Source: Saururus chinensis (lineage: Eukaryota; Streptophyta; Magnoliopsida; Piperales; Saururaceae). From it: DNA of 64,000 nt. Every line of letters starts with the position of its first letter. The stretch's first letter is position 1. The translations under genes and the position numbers were made by a program. Below are positions 1-13,234 of this stretch, piece by piece. Below the pieces are notes generated by a model. That model was not told where the DNA came from. It saw only the letters and a list, made by a program, of their open reading frames with translations, and did not search any database. The DNA is taken from positions 10,446,893-10,510,892 of the forward strand of contig CP141149.1 in assembly GCA_035235625.1 (NCBI GenBank), given 5' to 3'.

Positions 1-1314
1 TGGTCACCCACAAACTTGCAAAGACGGGACACATGGAACATAGGATGGACCAAGGAGTCAGGCGGCAGGGAGAGGCGGTAAGCAACTGGACCAACGCGTG
101 CCTCCACAGGATAGGGACCATGGAACCGGGGAGCGAGCTTGGAATGCTCGGGCTGAAACAAAGAATTCTAGCGTTGTGGTAAAATAGATACATAAACCAA
201 GTCACCCACTTGGAACTCCCGATCAGTACGGTGGTCATCATATAGTTGTTTCATCCGGTTCTGGGCTTCAACCAATTTCATCTTCAATTGACGCAAGACC
301 TCATCGCGAGTTTGGAGCATATAATCCACCTCAGCCACAGAAGAGCAATGAGGGACATATGACAAAATAGTAGGTGGGGGTCAGCCATACAACACCTCAA
401 AAGGAGTGAAGCCCGCACGCGTGTGATATGCAGTGTTATAGGACCACTCCGCCCATGGAAGAAGCTGTAGCCAATGGCGAGGCTGTGTCATTGTAAAGCA
501 CCGCAGGTGCTGCTCCAAACAACGATTAACCACTTCCGTCTGCCCATCCGTCTGCGGGTGATAAGTAGTGCTCATATGAAGGGACGTACCCTGTAAGGCA
601 AAGAACTCCTACCAAAGCTGAGAAAGGAAGATACGATCACGATCAAAAACAATGGTACGAGGCATACCATGAAGCTTCGCCACCTCCCGGACATATAGGT
701 CAGCCACAGTCTTAGTAGTGAAAGGATGTTCCAATCCACATAAATGAGCATACTTAGACAGTCAGTTAACCACCACCATTATCACCGACTTACCCTATAC
801 CAGCGGCAAGGCCTCAACAAAGTCCATCGATATATCCTCCTAGACTTGATCAGGAATGGGCAAGGGTTGGAGCAACCTGGCTGGAGAAGTGGTAGCAGCC
901 TTGGTGCGCTGACAAATATCACAAGCGGTTACATACTCATGCACAACCCGACGAACCCCCAACCATAAGAAACTCTGGCTGACCCTCTTATAGGTGCGGA
1001 AAGTCCCCTCATGACCAGCCACTGGAGAATCATGGAAATGCGATATTATGCGGTGGCGAAGATCAGCGACATCAGGAACCCACAACCAATCCTTCCAAAA
1101 CAAGAGATCATCCCGCCAAGTGTAAAACAGACGGGCTGCAGGATCAGTCGGGAGGGCAACGATCAAAGCCTGCGTCGAAGCATCACTACGGTAGGCCTGC
1201 TTCAACTCCTCAATAAACGGACATGAGAGCATGGAAAAGGTCAAGCACGAACCCGGGGCAGGTATGCAAGAGAGAGCGTCAGCCACTGTGTTCTCTGACC
1301 CCGTCTTATAAACA
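1..1314 (-). pseudogene. gypsy-1 pol 3' part: integrase, broken
   Basis: Integrase of gypsy-1 inserts the cDNA into host DNA. From 1314 downwards one sees the end of RNase H (VYKTGSENTVADALS), the HHCC zinc-binding region (HEGTFRTYKRV, then CDICQRTK), the catalytic core with [19 protein letters not shown] and the glutamate in YHPQTDGQTEVVNR, and a C-terminal DNA-binding tail running off the window edge ([10 protein letters not shown]). In-frame stops interrupt it after DQV near 840, within the core near 600-790, and near 366-380. An apparent ORF at 840-1403 is a chimera: its first residues come from the inserted LTR. The linker to RNase H is cut by the solo LTR at 1320-5007. Confidence 0.88.
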
Positions 1315-2205
1315 ACTTTTGTCACGACCCGGATTTTTAAAACCCTTGTTACAATAAAGGACACACGATAGATCACGATAATAATTTTTTTTCTTAAACA
1401 CAAGATAAATCATCCGATTAAATATCCAGGTCATGATAACTGGGGTTCACAAATACGAATATCAAATCATATGATATTATTTAACGTCTGAAAATTCATA
1501 AAGACCAGCTCATCCATCTAAGTACAAGTCTATCACCCGTCTGAAAATAAATAACAAGTTGACTCTCACACTTAAGGTATACTTACGTATCGGAGTTTCA
1601 AAAATGCGGAAACCTCTTGAGCTCCTGCCTTGGTCTCACTTCTCATCGCATGGAGAATCTACAACATAGCAAACAAAACAACCACAATAACAACAATGGA
1701 ATCTCTCCGCTTTCAGGAGAAGAGCTTCCAAAGGACAAAAGGTTTTATTAGTATTTTTCGGATCGGGCCAACATCACCCGATGTTAGTTGCCTACGTACT
1801 CATCAGGCAACATCTCCAATGTTTCCAACAAGATCGGATCCAGACGTAGTTCTGCCTAAAACTACACTATACTAAGAAGCATAGCATCACCCATGCAATG
1901 CTTAAGTATTTTAAAGCAACCTACATTTTATGCAAGTCTTTTAATCGTTCCACTTGTCTAATTAACAAGCAATATCAAACAATGTTATTAATTATCTCAC
2001 AACCCTTGTTCAATAATTAATGCTAACATCCTGCAAACCGTACCACATAAGGGTAATATAGAACACATAACTCAAAAACATGGGCTGATCTTTAACCAAT
2101 GAAGACCATCACAATGCACAAAACAATGGAAACCGTTCAGGAAACACTGTACTAATTATTACCTAAAAATACCGACTCCTGCTCAAAGGAGTAAATGTAT
2201 GCTAA

Positions 2206-2615
2206 CAGAAATCCTAGCATCTCTAGAGATCCACTTGGATCAGCCATGGGCCTAGAGATGTAGGTACCAGCTGTGCTCATGGACACACTGGCCGGAGGTA
2301 GATGAGCCTTCCATGATGCTCAAAAACCTAGTTTGCGTGTTTGCAGGGATCCATCGTCCCAAAGGAGTGGAGACCACAAGGGTCTAAAAGATTACTGTCA
2401 TGGCTATTATCAGAAATCCTAGCATCTCTAGAGATCCACTTGGATCAGCCATGAGCCTAGAGATGTAGGTACCAGCTGTGCTCATGGACACACTGGCCGG
2501 AGGTAGATGAGCCTTCCATGATGCTCAAAAACCTAGTTTGCGCGTTTGCAGGGATCCATCATCCCAAAAGGATCGGAGACCACAAGGGTCTAAAAGATTA
2601 CCGCCATGGCTATTA
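2206..2615. repeat. Tandem duplication, about 205 bp unit, inside solo LTR copy A
   Basis: Two adjacent units (2206-2410 and 2411-2615) each start cagaaatcctagcatctc and end in tggctattat, with a few base differences. The same duplication is present at about 30577-30980 in copy C, so it arose before the two copies separated. Confidence 0.85.
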
Positions 2616-3249
2616 TTGTGAGCTTAAACTTTGACTCCAAGAACATCCCATAACAACCCTCGGTTCAATAACCAAGGTAAAATTCTATGTCAGGGTCCCG
2701 TTCACTTCATGAACTGGTCTCAACCCTAAAGAGGGTATTTAGTCATTATCTTGAATAGGTGTTCTCCCCTAATCCAAAGATAACCAAAATCTCTTGATAG
2801 TCTTTATTAACCTTAATTTACTTATATAACTTAACACAACAATAATAAATGCAACCATCAGAATGATCAACATGTCAAGAACTCAGACTCATGTTGAGAT
2901 GAACTGACCAATTCAACATTATAATGACAAGGATTTTGGGGTTGAGATGCATAGCTCAAGTCAACCACCTAACATGACAAGTTCAAGCTGAAACAAGCAT
3001 CAATAATCAACCTAAGGTATATCACAATCAAGGCTGGCATTCAAAGACAACATAGGCTGAAACAAATCATGAACTAAGGCTCTAACATTAAGGATTCATT
3101 CAGCAAGATTATAATCTAAAACAAAGCTGAGAATCAAGTATTAGATATGCAACAATACAACCTAAACTAGGGCTGGGATTTAGGTGTTCTCTCAGCATGA
3201 TTATAGCATAAATCAATGCTAAGAATTTGGTATTAATTTGGCCAAAGTA

Positions 3250-3740
3250 GAGCCTAAAACATAAGCATCAACTCAGGGATTTACTTGACCAATGTGCAGC
3301 CTAAACTAAGGCTTCAAATCAGGGATTTACTTGACCAATGTGCAGCCTAAACTAAGGCTTCAAATCAGGGATTTACTTGACCAATGTGCAGCCTAAACTA
3401 AGGCTTCAAATTAGGGATTTAATTAGGCAAAGTATGGCCTAAACTAAGGCCATGAATCAGGGATTAAATTGGCCAAGGTATGGCCTAAAGTAAGGCCACG
3501 AATCAGAGATTAACTTAGCCAAAGTATGGCCTAATGTAAGGCCACGAATCAGGGATTAACTTGGTCAAAGTATGGTCTAATGTAAGGCTACGAATCAGAG
3601 ATTAACTTAGCCAAAGTATGGCCTAATGTAAGGCCACAAATTAGGGAATAAATTGGCCAAAGTATGGCCTAAACAAAGGACACAAACCAGGGATAAAATA
3701 TGCTAAAGCAGGGCCTAAACTAAGGCCACGAACCAGGGAT
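3250..3740. repeat. Short tandem repeats, about 45-60 bp, in LTR copy A
   Basis: Repeated units of the form aatcagggattaacttagcc followed by aaagtatggcctaa(a/t)gtaaggcc. The first variant (ttgaccaatgtgcagcc) occurs three times here but twice in the sister copy, so unit number differs between copies. Confidence 0.8.
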
Positions 3741-4489
3741 AAAATTCAGCAGAGTTTATGCCCAAATTATGGATGATAAACATGACTAGAATCATAATCA
3801 TTCATGCCTAACATAGGGCTATGGTAGATAATAACAATCAGCAACATGCTTCCATGAATTAAGACTAATCAACTTGACAAAAATCAGGATATTGTATGCA
3901 CAATTCAGCCATATACATAAGCGATAAAATCACAATCATTCAAAACAAGTAAAGGATGATTCATGACATCAAAAACCCCCCTAGAATTAGGCTGAATTAT
4001 GGCTAAATTATATATATCAAAACCTCATTCCTAAGGGTGTAAAAGGAAGCACCTACTTGTACCAATTCATCCCATAAGCTCTTAGCCCTTTCTCTTATGC
4101 TTCTAGGCCTTGATTCAATCGAAAGGCGACTGATTTGTGCCTTTGAAATTGCTGGTTATGGAGGTCCTTGCTGAGAGAAGGAAGAGGAAGGAAGAGATGG
4201 AGAAGAGGGAGGCTGCCTCTTTTAAAACTATTGGGTGCCCTCCCCTTCTAGGTCTCTCTCATCCTTAGTTACAATCCAGGAATAAAAAATCCCTGCCCCA
4301 TTACCAACAGGAAACCAACCCCCATACATGCTCAAAACAGTCCCAAAAGAGTCCTAACCCAACTAGATGTATGGTTGATCCCTCCTTCAACCTTTTCACC
4401 ACTTCTAACACTCCTCGGACTCCTACTTGGGCTAGAAGTCCTATTCTTAGTAGGAGTCCTTGTCCCGCTAAGACTCTCTCCCTCTTTAA

Positions 4490-4770
4490 AATCCTAGTTC
4501 TTTTAAGACTTCTAATTCCTAGTACGTTTAGGACTCCTAACTCCTAGCATATTTAGGACTCCTAACTCCTAGCACATTTAGGACTCCTAATACCTAACAC
4601 GATTAGGACATCCAACTCCAAGCGTGAGTAGGATATCTAACTCCAAGCACGAGTAGGATATCCAACTCCAAGAACGAGTAGAACATCCAACTCTAAGCAC
4701 GAGTAGGATATCTAACTCTAAGCATGAGTAGGACATCCAATTCCAAACACGAGTAGGGCATCTAATTCGG
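4490..4770. repeat. Short tandem repeats, about 25 bp, in LTR copy A
   Basis: About ten units alternate between cctaactcctagcacattta and gtaggatatctaactccaag. Copy C has the same array at about 32740-33035 with an extra partial unit (aactctaagtacgag). Confidence 0.8.
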
Positions 4771-5007
4771 GTAAACGGGCCCTATGCAATAAGCTTAACT
4801 TTGAACAATTGTATCACCCTCATCTGAACTCTGATTCACACGTTCTTAGTGGTGTTTCGAAGCTCTTTCTGTCTATTTTCTAATAAAATTAGTTTCAGCC
4901 ACAAATTCTATCTAGGGAGGTAGTTATTTTACTAAGAATGTTAATAGGTCAAACACCCTATTTTCCACATTTAATTTTTGAAACATAGGAAAATTAGGGA
5001 TATTACA

Positions 5008-6303
5008 ACTTCATAATCATAACCCAGAAGTTTACTGACCCATCGCTGCTGAGATGCAGTGGACACCCGCTGTTCGAGAAAATACTTCAGTGGCTGATGG
5101 TTAGTGCGAATCAGAAATCGACGACCCAAGAGGTATGGCTGCCACTTGGTGACCGCATGGATGATGGCCAGCATTTCCTTCTCATAGACGGACAGGGACA
5201 AGGATCGGCCCGCCAGAGCCTTGCTAAAATAGGTGATGGGATGCTCGTCCTGTAATAGAACCGCCCCCAAGCCAGTGTCTGAAGCATGTCTCGACCACAA
5301 ATGGGCGGCTGAAATCAGGTAGAATCAAGACTGGGGTAGAAGCCATGGCCTGCTTCAGCCCCTCAAAGGCCTCCTATGCATCCGGAGTCCAAGCAAAAGT
5401 GCCCCGTTTGAGCAGCATTGTCAGAGGTCGAGCCAACTCCCCATATTGACTAATAAACTGCTGATAGTACCCAGTGAGGCCTAGAAAACCACGGAGCACC
5501 CGAACACATTTGGGGATAGGCCAAGACATCATGGCGGCCACCTTGGCTGGGTTGGTGGTGACACCATTCCCCGATATAATGTGGCCTAAGTAATCCACCT
5601 GCTGGCTGCCAAAAGAGTACTTCGAACGCTTAAGAAATAAGGAATTATCACATAGAATAGAGAAGACCGACCTGAGGTGTGTCAAGTGCTCTGTCCAAGA
5701 TTTGCTATACACCAGAATATCATCGAAGAATACCAATATATAATGGCACAGGAAGGGACGAAAGAGGTCGTTCATGAGGCACTGAAATGTGGATGGGGCA
5801 TTAGTCAATCCAAAAGGCATAACTAGGAACTCGAAGTGGCCGTCATGAGTCCGGAAGGCAGTCTTGTGCACGTCGGCGGCATTCATGTGGATCTGATGAT
5901 AGCCTGAATGTAGGTCGAGCTTACTAAACACAGTAGCGCCTGTCAACTCATCGAGCAACTCCTCAATCACTGGAATTGGATACTTGTCCTTCACAGTGAT
6001 GGCATTGAGGGTGCGGTAGTCAACACAGAAATGCCATGTACCATCCTTCTTCCGCACGAGTAACACTGGCGACAAGTAGGAACTTGTACTGGGCCTGATG
6101 ATCCCCGCCTAAAGCATATCTGCCACCAGCCGCTCGATCTCTACTTTTTGAATATGTGGGTACCGATATGGACACACATTGGTTGGGGCAGTGCCAGGGG
6201 TAATAGGAATTTGATGATCATGAGAGCGGGCAGGCGGAAGACCTTGCAGCTTAGCGAACAAGTCTTGGTGATCTGTCAATAACTCCTGGAGGTCGGTCGG
6301 CAT
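5008..6303 (-). pseudogene. gypsy-1 pol: reverse transcriptase and RNase H, broken
   Basis: Reverse transcriptase plus RNase H of gypsy-1. Read from 6303 down: RT N-terminal lead (DLQELLTDHQDLFA, then PYRYPHIQK), a stop and frame change near 6080-6105, then the RT core ([62 protein letters not shown]) with the catalytic FFDDILVYS near 5715-5735 and YLGHIISG, and the connection domain with [12 protein letters not shown]. RNase H follows at 5300-5008 (ASDTGLGAVLLQ, FLIRTNHQPLKYFL). The first RNase H aspartate is lost in an indel that also shifts frame near 5300-5370. The region ends at the solo LTR. The key RT aspartates are intact but the ORF is not. Confidence 0.9.
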
Positions 6304-6439
6304 GCTATCCTAAGACACCTCAAGGGCTGCACGCTGCTACAATAGGAGCCCTTGGGGGGGCGTACCGGAACAAGGTGCTCGAAGGAAGGGCGGAGAGAAG
6401 AGTGCCTGGCCTAGAGCCTTCCAACCGGACGCGCTGTCC

Positions 6440-8105
6440 CTAGAGCTCAAAGTCCATCCACATCTCCCAAAAGTTCCAAACAACATCGCCGAGCTTCTGT
6501 AGCCACTGCACGCCTAACACAATGTCCGCCTCTTTTGTAGGTAACAAGAAGAGATCAGTGTCGAATGAATGGCCCTGTACAGACAAAGTGACCTGCGCAC
6601 ACACCCCATTGCTCTGGAGGTGCTTGCCATCTCCAATCAGTACGTCAAAGGGTTTGGAGTCCGATACGAAACAACCAAGTCTGTGGGCAACCCTGTCATT
6701 AATAAAATTGTGAGTAGAACCACTGTCGATCAGAATAGCTACCTGTTGGAGCTTGAGGAGCCCCTGGACGCGCATTGTGTGAGGCATAAAGGCCCCGGAA
6801 AATGCATGCACTGATATCTTTGGTAAGAACTCTTCAATTGTGGATGAGGTAGAGCCATCGGAACCCTCTTCCCCCTCGTCAATCTCTTCCACTAGAAGGC
6901 TGCCCTTAACAGAACAATGGTGCCCGGGTACAAATTTCTCATCACATCGGAAGCATAATCCCTTTGAACGACGTTCCTCCATTTGAGCCTGTGAGAGACG
7001 TTGCACGATAGGACTTGCAGAAGCAGTTGGCTGGTTGGGGCGGCCAGTTGCAGAACTGCTGGGGGGCGTGGGCAAGGAATTGGCGCTAGGAACAGATCGA
7101 GCCAATGGTCCAAGCCACCCTCCTTTGTGCTATCTGGCCAGTTGCTCCTCTTCGATGCGAGTGTGCCGCACCACGTCCCGCATGTTGGCACATGGAAAGT
7201 GCCGCATCTCTTCCGAAATTTCAGGCTTGAGGCTGCGCTTGAAGGTGCCCACTAATCGGGCAACTGGTTAGCCACCTTCATGAATTCAGTATAGTATGCA
7301 CAGATGGTGGTAGTCTGGCGCAGGGATGACAACATCTCATTAAAATCCTGGAACTCATTAGGCCCAAACTGAACACAGAGTTCATTGGAGAAGGCTGCCC
7401 AAGTCGGGTAGCGCACCTCTTTCTCAAAGCTTTGGAACCAGACTGAGGCGTCGCCATCCAGGTAAAAGGCTACGATGCGCAAACATTCAGCCTTAGAGTG
7501 CGTCCCTTGATAGGCGAAGAATTTTTCCGCCTTATACAACCACTCCACCGGATCGTCATCTCCTTTGTAGCGAGGGAACTGCAGGCGAGCAAGGTGTGGT
7601 TTAGTGCCCCCTCATTGTCCCCCACCATGCCTAGGGAACTCGTCCCACTCCTCTTCAGCGTCCTGGAACTGGTTAGGATGGGGCGGCATCATATGGACAT
7701 TTTCACGAACACTTGGCGTGCCTCGCATGTCCCAGGTCTGGCGTCTTCCTCCCAACACTAGCTGGCTAGCGCCATAGTGCGTAGGGTAGGGCAGCACTCC
7801 TATGTTGACGCTGGCTAGCACTGGGGGGTCGGGGAGGATCGGCTCTGGAGGCTGCGAGGGCCCACCCTTCTCCAGAGTTGTAGCGACTGGTACAGGCAGA
7901 ATAGGAGTGACACATGCTTCTAGGGTGGCCTGCTGTACCTTCATGCTAGCGAAGTCTGCAGTAAGGGTTTGCACCGCCAAGAGAATCTCTGACAGCTTGG
8001 CATCGCTAACCACGGAATTGGCCTCGGGCTATCTGTTGTTGATGGCGCTGGTGCCTCCTTCTCTGAAGGTGCCTCCTGCACAACAGCTTGTTTGCCACGA
8101 GGCAT
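6440..8105 (-). pseudogene. gypsy-1 gag and protease, broken
   Basis: Gag packages RNA in the cytoplasmic particle; the aspartic protease cleaves the polyprotein. ATG at 8105-8103 follows the primer site by 17 bases (MPRGKQAVVQ). A frame change by 8010 leads into the gag body (DAKLSEILLAVQTL). The retrotransposon gag domain is at 7548-7252 (AYQGTHSKAECLRIVAFYL, AFSNELCVQFGP). After another 1 bp shift near 7250 come LKPEISEEMRH and an in-frame stop near 7125. The zinc knuckle is CFRCDEKFVPGHHC near 6950. The protease site LIDSGSTHNFI is near 6720, with ADIVLGVQWL near 6510. Gag and protease appear fused in one frame, as in chromoviruses. Confidence 0.87.
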
Positions 8106-8122
8106 GGTCGGGGATCACAAAA

Positions 8123-8134
8123 GCTCTGATACCA
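8123..8134 (-). other. Primer-binding site of gypsy-1 (tRNA-iMet)
   Basis: The minus strand reads TGGTATCAGAGC, complementary to the 3' end of plant initiator tRNA-Met, with the LTR end GGGCACA four bases upstream. It sets the start of minus-strand cDNA synthesis. Confidence 0.9.
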
Positions 8135-8138
8135 ATGA

Positions 8139-8391
8139 TGTGCCCAATGCAGGCACGATCGGTACCTAGAAGAATTGCGTAGGGAAAGCGGAGAAGTATT
8201 GAAGAAAGGGGAGAAACTAGAAATCACAATTTGCATAAACTCCAAACAAGAGTCAAGGCTGCCCCATATAGGAGATGACTCTCCTAGGGAACCGAACCAG
8301 CTGAACCAGATCGGCCCGGTTCTTACAATATAATCCAATTAGTGGGTCGGCTATCCCAGGCCACTAACTGAACCAATAAGTACGATAATAA
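8139..8391 (-). mobile_element. 5' LTR of gypsy-1 (outer boundary uncertain)
   Basis: The inner edge is clear: plus-strand TGTGCCC at 8139, next to the primer site. The outer edge is proposed at tactaca (8391), where the minus strand starts TGTAGTATTTT; this gives a TGT...ACA LTR of about 253 bp. A TATA-like CCTATATGG lies on the minus strand near 8270. The 3' LTR is outside the window, so the outer edge cannot be confirmed. Confidence 0.55.
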
Positions 8392-8576
8392 AATACTACA
8401 ATAACAATTAGATAGTTCAGTGCAATAAAGTAATAAAAAGAGAGTTTGAGCATCGTGCACAACAACAATATTCAATAGAAATGATTTATACCTTCCAAAA
8501 TGTTCCAGGTTAACCAATGGTTGCAAGTTAAAAAAGGGTATGATGTCAATCCGACGGCTAGTGTAGACTTGATGCA

Positions 8577-9849
<1,273 letters not shown>

Positions 9850-11255
9850 GCGATATGGCTGAGAATGATGTTCTACTTCCTTGCAGGCCTCAAGCCATAG
9901 GTCCAAACATTTTCACCTTGATTGGAGTTTTTTTGCTATTTTTCCTAAAATGTACAAGTTACATGTTGTGATTATGCTAAAATATCTACTTAAGATAGTA
10001 TGGAATAAATGAGTATATGTACAATTTTAAGTAAGATTTTGATGATTTCTTGATATTTACTCCATGATTCGAGTAGATATATGACTAGGATGAATTATGA
10101 ATACTTGCACGTCACATTAATTATATATGAACTATGTTCTACATGTTTTAGCTCAAATATGAATACGACTATGTATGTATATTTTTACTCATGCTTATAT
10201 GATTTTATTTGTCACAAATGAACCATATTTCATGCATATTAGGACTAATTAGAGTATGTTTACCTTTGCTTTTATTTATTGAACATTGCTCACGTATGTA
10301 TCATGTCACATGCATCATGAAAACGATTTATAAATGAGATTAATTACGATTAGTTGTGTTTGATCGATTGGATGCAATTGGATGCCATTGGCTGTCGGAT
10401 TAATTGATCAGAGGATTATCTAATCGGTTTTACGTCCAAAAGGCGGCATGACTATGTATTGATGAAATATGTTATATATAGCATGACATGCATATGACAT
10501 GACTATGTGTTTATGAGATATGTTATATATATAGCATGATATGCAGATGACATGACTACGTGTTGATGAGATATGTTATAGATATCATAACATACATGTC
10601 GCATGAATATATGCTATAGAATGTAAATTATGACATGATGCACAGGTGGCACAAGTTTATGCGATTATTCCATGATGAATGGACATAGTGATGGATTATG
10701 TAGTGAATATTATGTTGATCATGTCTGTGTTGTCATTGTGAATTCACTTTCTGTATTAAAACCCTTGCTAAGCTTTGGCTCACCCCTCTTTGTTTTGTGT
10801 TTTGTTTGGGGGCTGCATGTTGTGCCATGCAGATTGTTTGGATGGGCTGTATGTGGAGCATGTGGATGACTGATCATTGAGAGGGGATTCATAGAGATGA
10901 TGGGTTTTATGTTAGCTTGTTTATGTTATGTTGAGATCTATGTGCTTTAGACTCTACTTCACACTCCTATTTTGCCATTGTTGCTTAGACCTTTGTTAGC
11001 CATTGTTAGCTTAGATTTATTTTAGCCATGTGTGGGCTTCTTTATGACTATGTGGGTATGACTGGACTAATGTTCAATTGGTAGTCCTCTTATTGTTCAT
11101 CTTGTTTTTGTATAAAGTATACGTGCACAACTCCATAGTGTGTTCTACCGAGGGATGGGTTAAGTCTTCTACAATCCAACTATATTTTGTCGCTCCGCAT
11201 GCTACTTCCTCATTGTATCGGGTTCAGCTCGGGGGTGGCGTGTGCTGGGGCATAA
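9850..11255 (+). mobile_element. Degenerate Tekay-type LTR remnant
   Basis: Three blocks match the LTR at 14393-17989 in order and orientation: 10281-10480 (cacgtatgtatcatg, ccgattaattga-like) to 16290-16400; 10765-10860 (ctcacccctctttgttttgtg, ggggctgc) to 17500-17560; and 11160-11255 (ttaagtcttctac, ggctcgggg, ctggggcata) to 17880-17986. It ends where the CACTA GA tract starts, so it is probably an insertion into that tract. The upstream edge is not resolvable. Apparent ORFs here lack known motifs. Confidence 0.6.
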
Positions 11256-12562
11256 GAGAGAGTGAGAGGAGAGAGATGGAGAGTGAAGAGAGAGAGAAGA
11301 GAGGGAGAGGGAGAGAGATAGAGAAAGAAAGCGAAGAGAGAGACGACATAGTAGATACGGATATAAGAAATTTGATACAAGATACGGATATAAGAAATTT
11401 GATACATACTCAAGTAAGTTGAGCATAAAAATATAATTTTTATATTTTTGACACGGTCACCAGACTCCAATAGGAGGAGGAGAGGGGAGAGAGCATGATA
11501 ATTTAATTTTTAAATTTTAATTTTTTTTATTATATATTAAATATTAATAATAATAATAATAAAATAAAAGGTATTTGCGACACATAAAAATATGTGTCAC
11601 TAATACCCTAGGAATTGGCAACACATGAGTATGTATCACAAATACCTAGGGTATTAGCGATGGATATTCCTATGTGTCACTAATTTCTCTTATTTGTTTA
11701 CTTTATAAATGAAATATATAATTAAAAAATCTTAAAAAATTTAAATTACATTCCCATGCTCTCCACCTCTCCTCCTCAGAGCTAGTACTCACACCAACAA
11801 GCATGAGAGAGAGAGAGAGAGGAGAGAGAGAGGAGGAGAGAGAGGGAGGAAGAGAGAGGAGAGTGAAAGGGAGGGAGAGAGAGGAGAGTGAGAAAGTGAG
11901 AGGAGAAAGAAGTGATAGAGAGAGTGAGAGGAGAGAGAAGTGGGCAGAGAGAGAGTGGGCAAAGAGAGAGTGGTGAGAGATGAGGGAGAGATGAGAGAGA
12001 GAGAGGAGTGAGAGAGGGGAGGCAGAGAGAGGGGAGGAGGGAGACATAAATACTATAGAATTAATTTTTTAAAAATAGTATTTACGATGCTTTCTTATAA
12101 GTGTTGCAAATAATCACCCTATTTGCGACACTTATTCAAAAAATATTGCAATTGGTACACTATTTGTGGCCCTTCATAAGAAGCTTTGCAAATAATATTT
12201 ATTTAATTTTTTTAAATACATATACTATTGGCAGCGTTGTCTAGCTAATATGTCCAAATAAAAATAGGCAACGCTTCTTAGTAAGTGTTGCTAATATTAT
12301 ATGTATTTTTTTTAAAAATAAACTTATACTATTTGCAACACTTCTTATGAAGCATCGCAAATAGTGTACTAATTGCAATGCTTTTTCAGTAAGTGTCAAA
12401 AATACTATTTTTAAAAATTATTTTGTACAATTTATCTCTCTCTCTCCTGCTCTCTCTCCATAGACACTTTCTCTGTCTCTCCTCTCTTCTCCCCCTTCTC
12501 TCCTCTCTCCTCATTGTCCTCTTGCCTTCTCTCATCCCCTTCTCTCTCTCCACCTCCCTCTC
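11256..12562. repeat. CACTA-1 left arm: GA tracts and GCGACG-type subterminal repeats
   Basis: GA-rich tracts lie at 11261-11345 and 11800-12045 and a CT-rich tract at 12435-12562. Between them are hairpin-capable motifs such as tatttgcgacacataaaaat (11571) and gcttctta(gt)aagtgttgc (near 12265). Translated ORFs in these tracts are runs of Arg/Glu or Ser/Leu and are artefacts of dinucleotide composition. Confidence 0.75.
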
Positions 12563-12911
12563 GGTAACATTTGCTGTTTTTGAAGAACTTTTTATAATAT
12601 TTTTGTTGTAAAAGTTAAGTGTGTTGAGTAGAGTTATGCGAGATGAGTATAACAAACCTAAGAATGCCTAAATCGAACACAAGGGTCATAAGTTATGGCC
12701 TCGGGAAGCACACTACATAATTGAGACCCACTTAAAAAGTGCAGGATAACCTAACTATGTGGGGTTTAGTTTCGTAGGGCTCGTCAATACGAGTTCAACG
12801 GTATAAAGAACATGCAATTTTTACTTCAGGGACGGGAGATACGCCTGTTTGAATTTTCAAATTTTTGTTTTGAAATAATGACAAAAGAGATAAAAAATAT
12901 GGGTTGTGACA
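12563..12911 (+). mobile_element. 5' LTR of gypsy-2
   Basis: Matches the 3' LTR at 21061-21399 along its length, for example aagttatggcct(c/t)gggaag, gtttcgtagggctc and gggt(t/c)gtgaca. It starts ggtaacat against tgtaacat in the 3' copy, so the TG has decayed to GG. The many differences between the two LTRs indicate an old insertion. Confidence 0.85.
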
Positions 12912-12913
12912 TT

Positions 12914-12925
12914 TGGTATCAAAGC
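12914..12925 (+). other. Primer-binding site of gypsy-2 (tRNA-iMet)
   Basis: TGGTATCAAAGC lies two bases after the LTR end and differs at one position from the canonical TGGTATCAGAGC. Confidence 0.88.
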
Positions 12926-13234
12926 CCAAGAAGTTTCGTCTACAAATGCATAAGGTAAGAAATAAACTACTTCTATCTATATAGATAGCTTAGATAAGTA
13001 GACTTAGTATAACTTTAGATCACCCTATTTGAACATAGATGTTGTCATTGTAACATCTTGGTCAAGAGCCACATCCTCCAAATAATGATTTGGCTAGACC
13101 AATCCCAACTAAATCGAGAGAGGGATATCACCCAAGATATAAATGTGTTGCTACAAAGTCTTGCTCAATGCTTAGCTGAGCAAGGTTCTCATCCTACTCC
13201 TTCTTTGCCACTAGCATAACCTTCTCTGATTCCC

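Larger units (their letters stand above)
1320..5007 (-). mobile_element. Solo LTR, 3.7 kb, Tekay/Del type (copy A)
   Basis: The plus strand begins TGTCACGACCCGG and ends GGGATATTACA. In the LTR's own (minus) orientation it starts TGTAATATCCC and ends GGGTCGTGACA, the usual plant Tekay/Del pattern. The flanks are acttt (1315-1319) and acttc (5008-5012), a 5 bp target duplication with one change. Removing LTR plus one duplication reconnects the gypsy-1 RNase H reading frame. No second LTR or internal domain is present, so it is a solo LTR from intra-element recombination. A near-identical copy lies at 29685-33281. The tttaaaa block near 4220 is a weak TATA candidate. Internal tandem repeats are listed separately. 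Confidence 0.88.
1..8391 (-). mobile_element. Ty3/gypsy retrotransposon gypsy-1, degenerate, 3' end beyond window
   Basis: Read on the minus strand from 8391 to 1, the order is LTR, tRNA-iMet primer site, gag, zinc knuckle, protease, reverse transcriptase, RNase H, integrase. RT-RNase H before integrase is the Ty3/gypsy order. The integrase C-terminal tail ([19 protein letters not shown]) resembles chromoviruses, but no chromodomain or 3' LTR is visible because the window ends. A 3688 bp solo LTR interrupts the RNase H/integrase linker. Each domain has frameshifts or stop codons, so this copy cannot make its own proteins. The outer edge of the 5' LTR is uncertain. Confidence 0.9.

Noticed and set aside
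840..1403. 187-codon ORF as one gene
   Set aside because: Its first 28 codons come from the inserted solo LTR; only 1314-840 is real integrase sequence.
8123..8134. tRNA gene fragment
   Set aside because: Only the 12-base primer-binding match is present; no cloverleaf can be formed.
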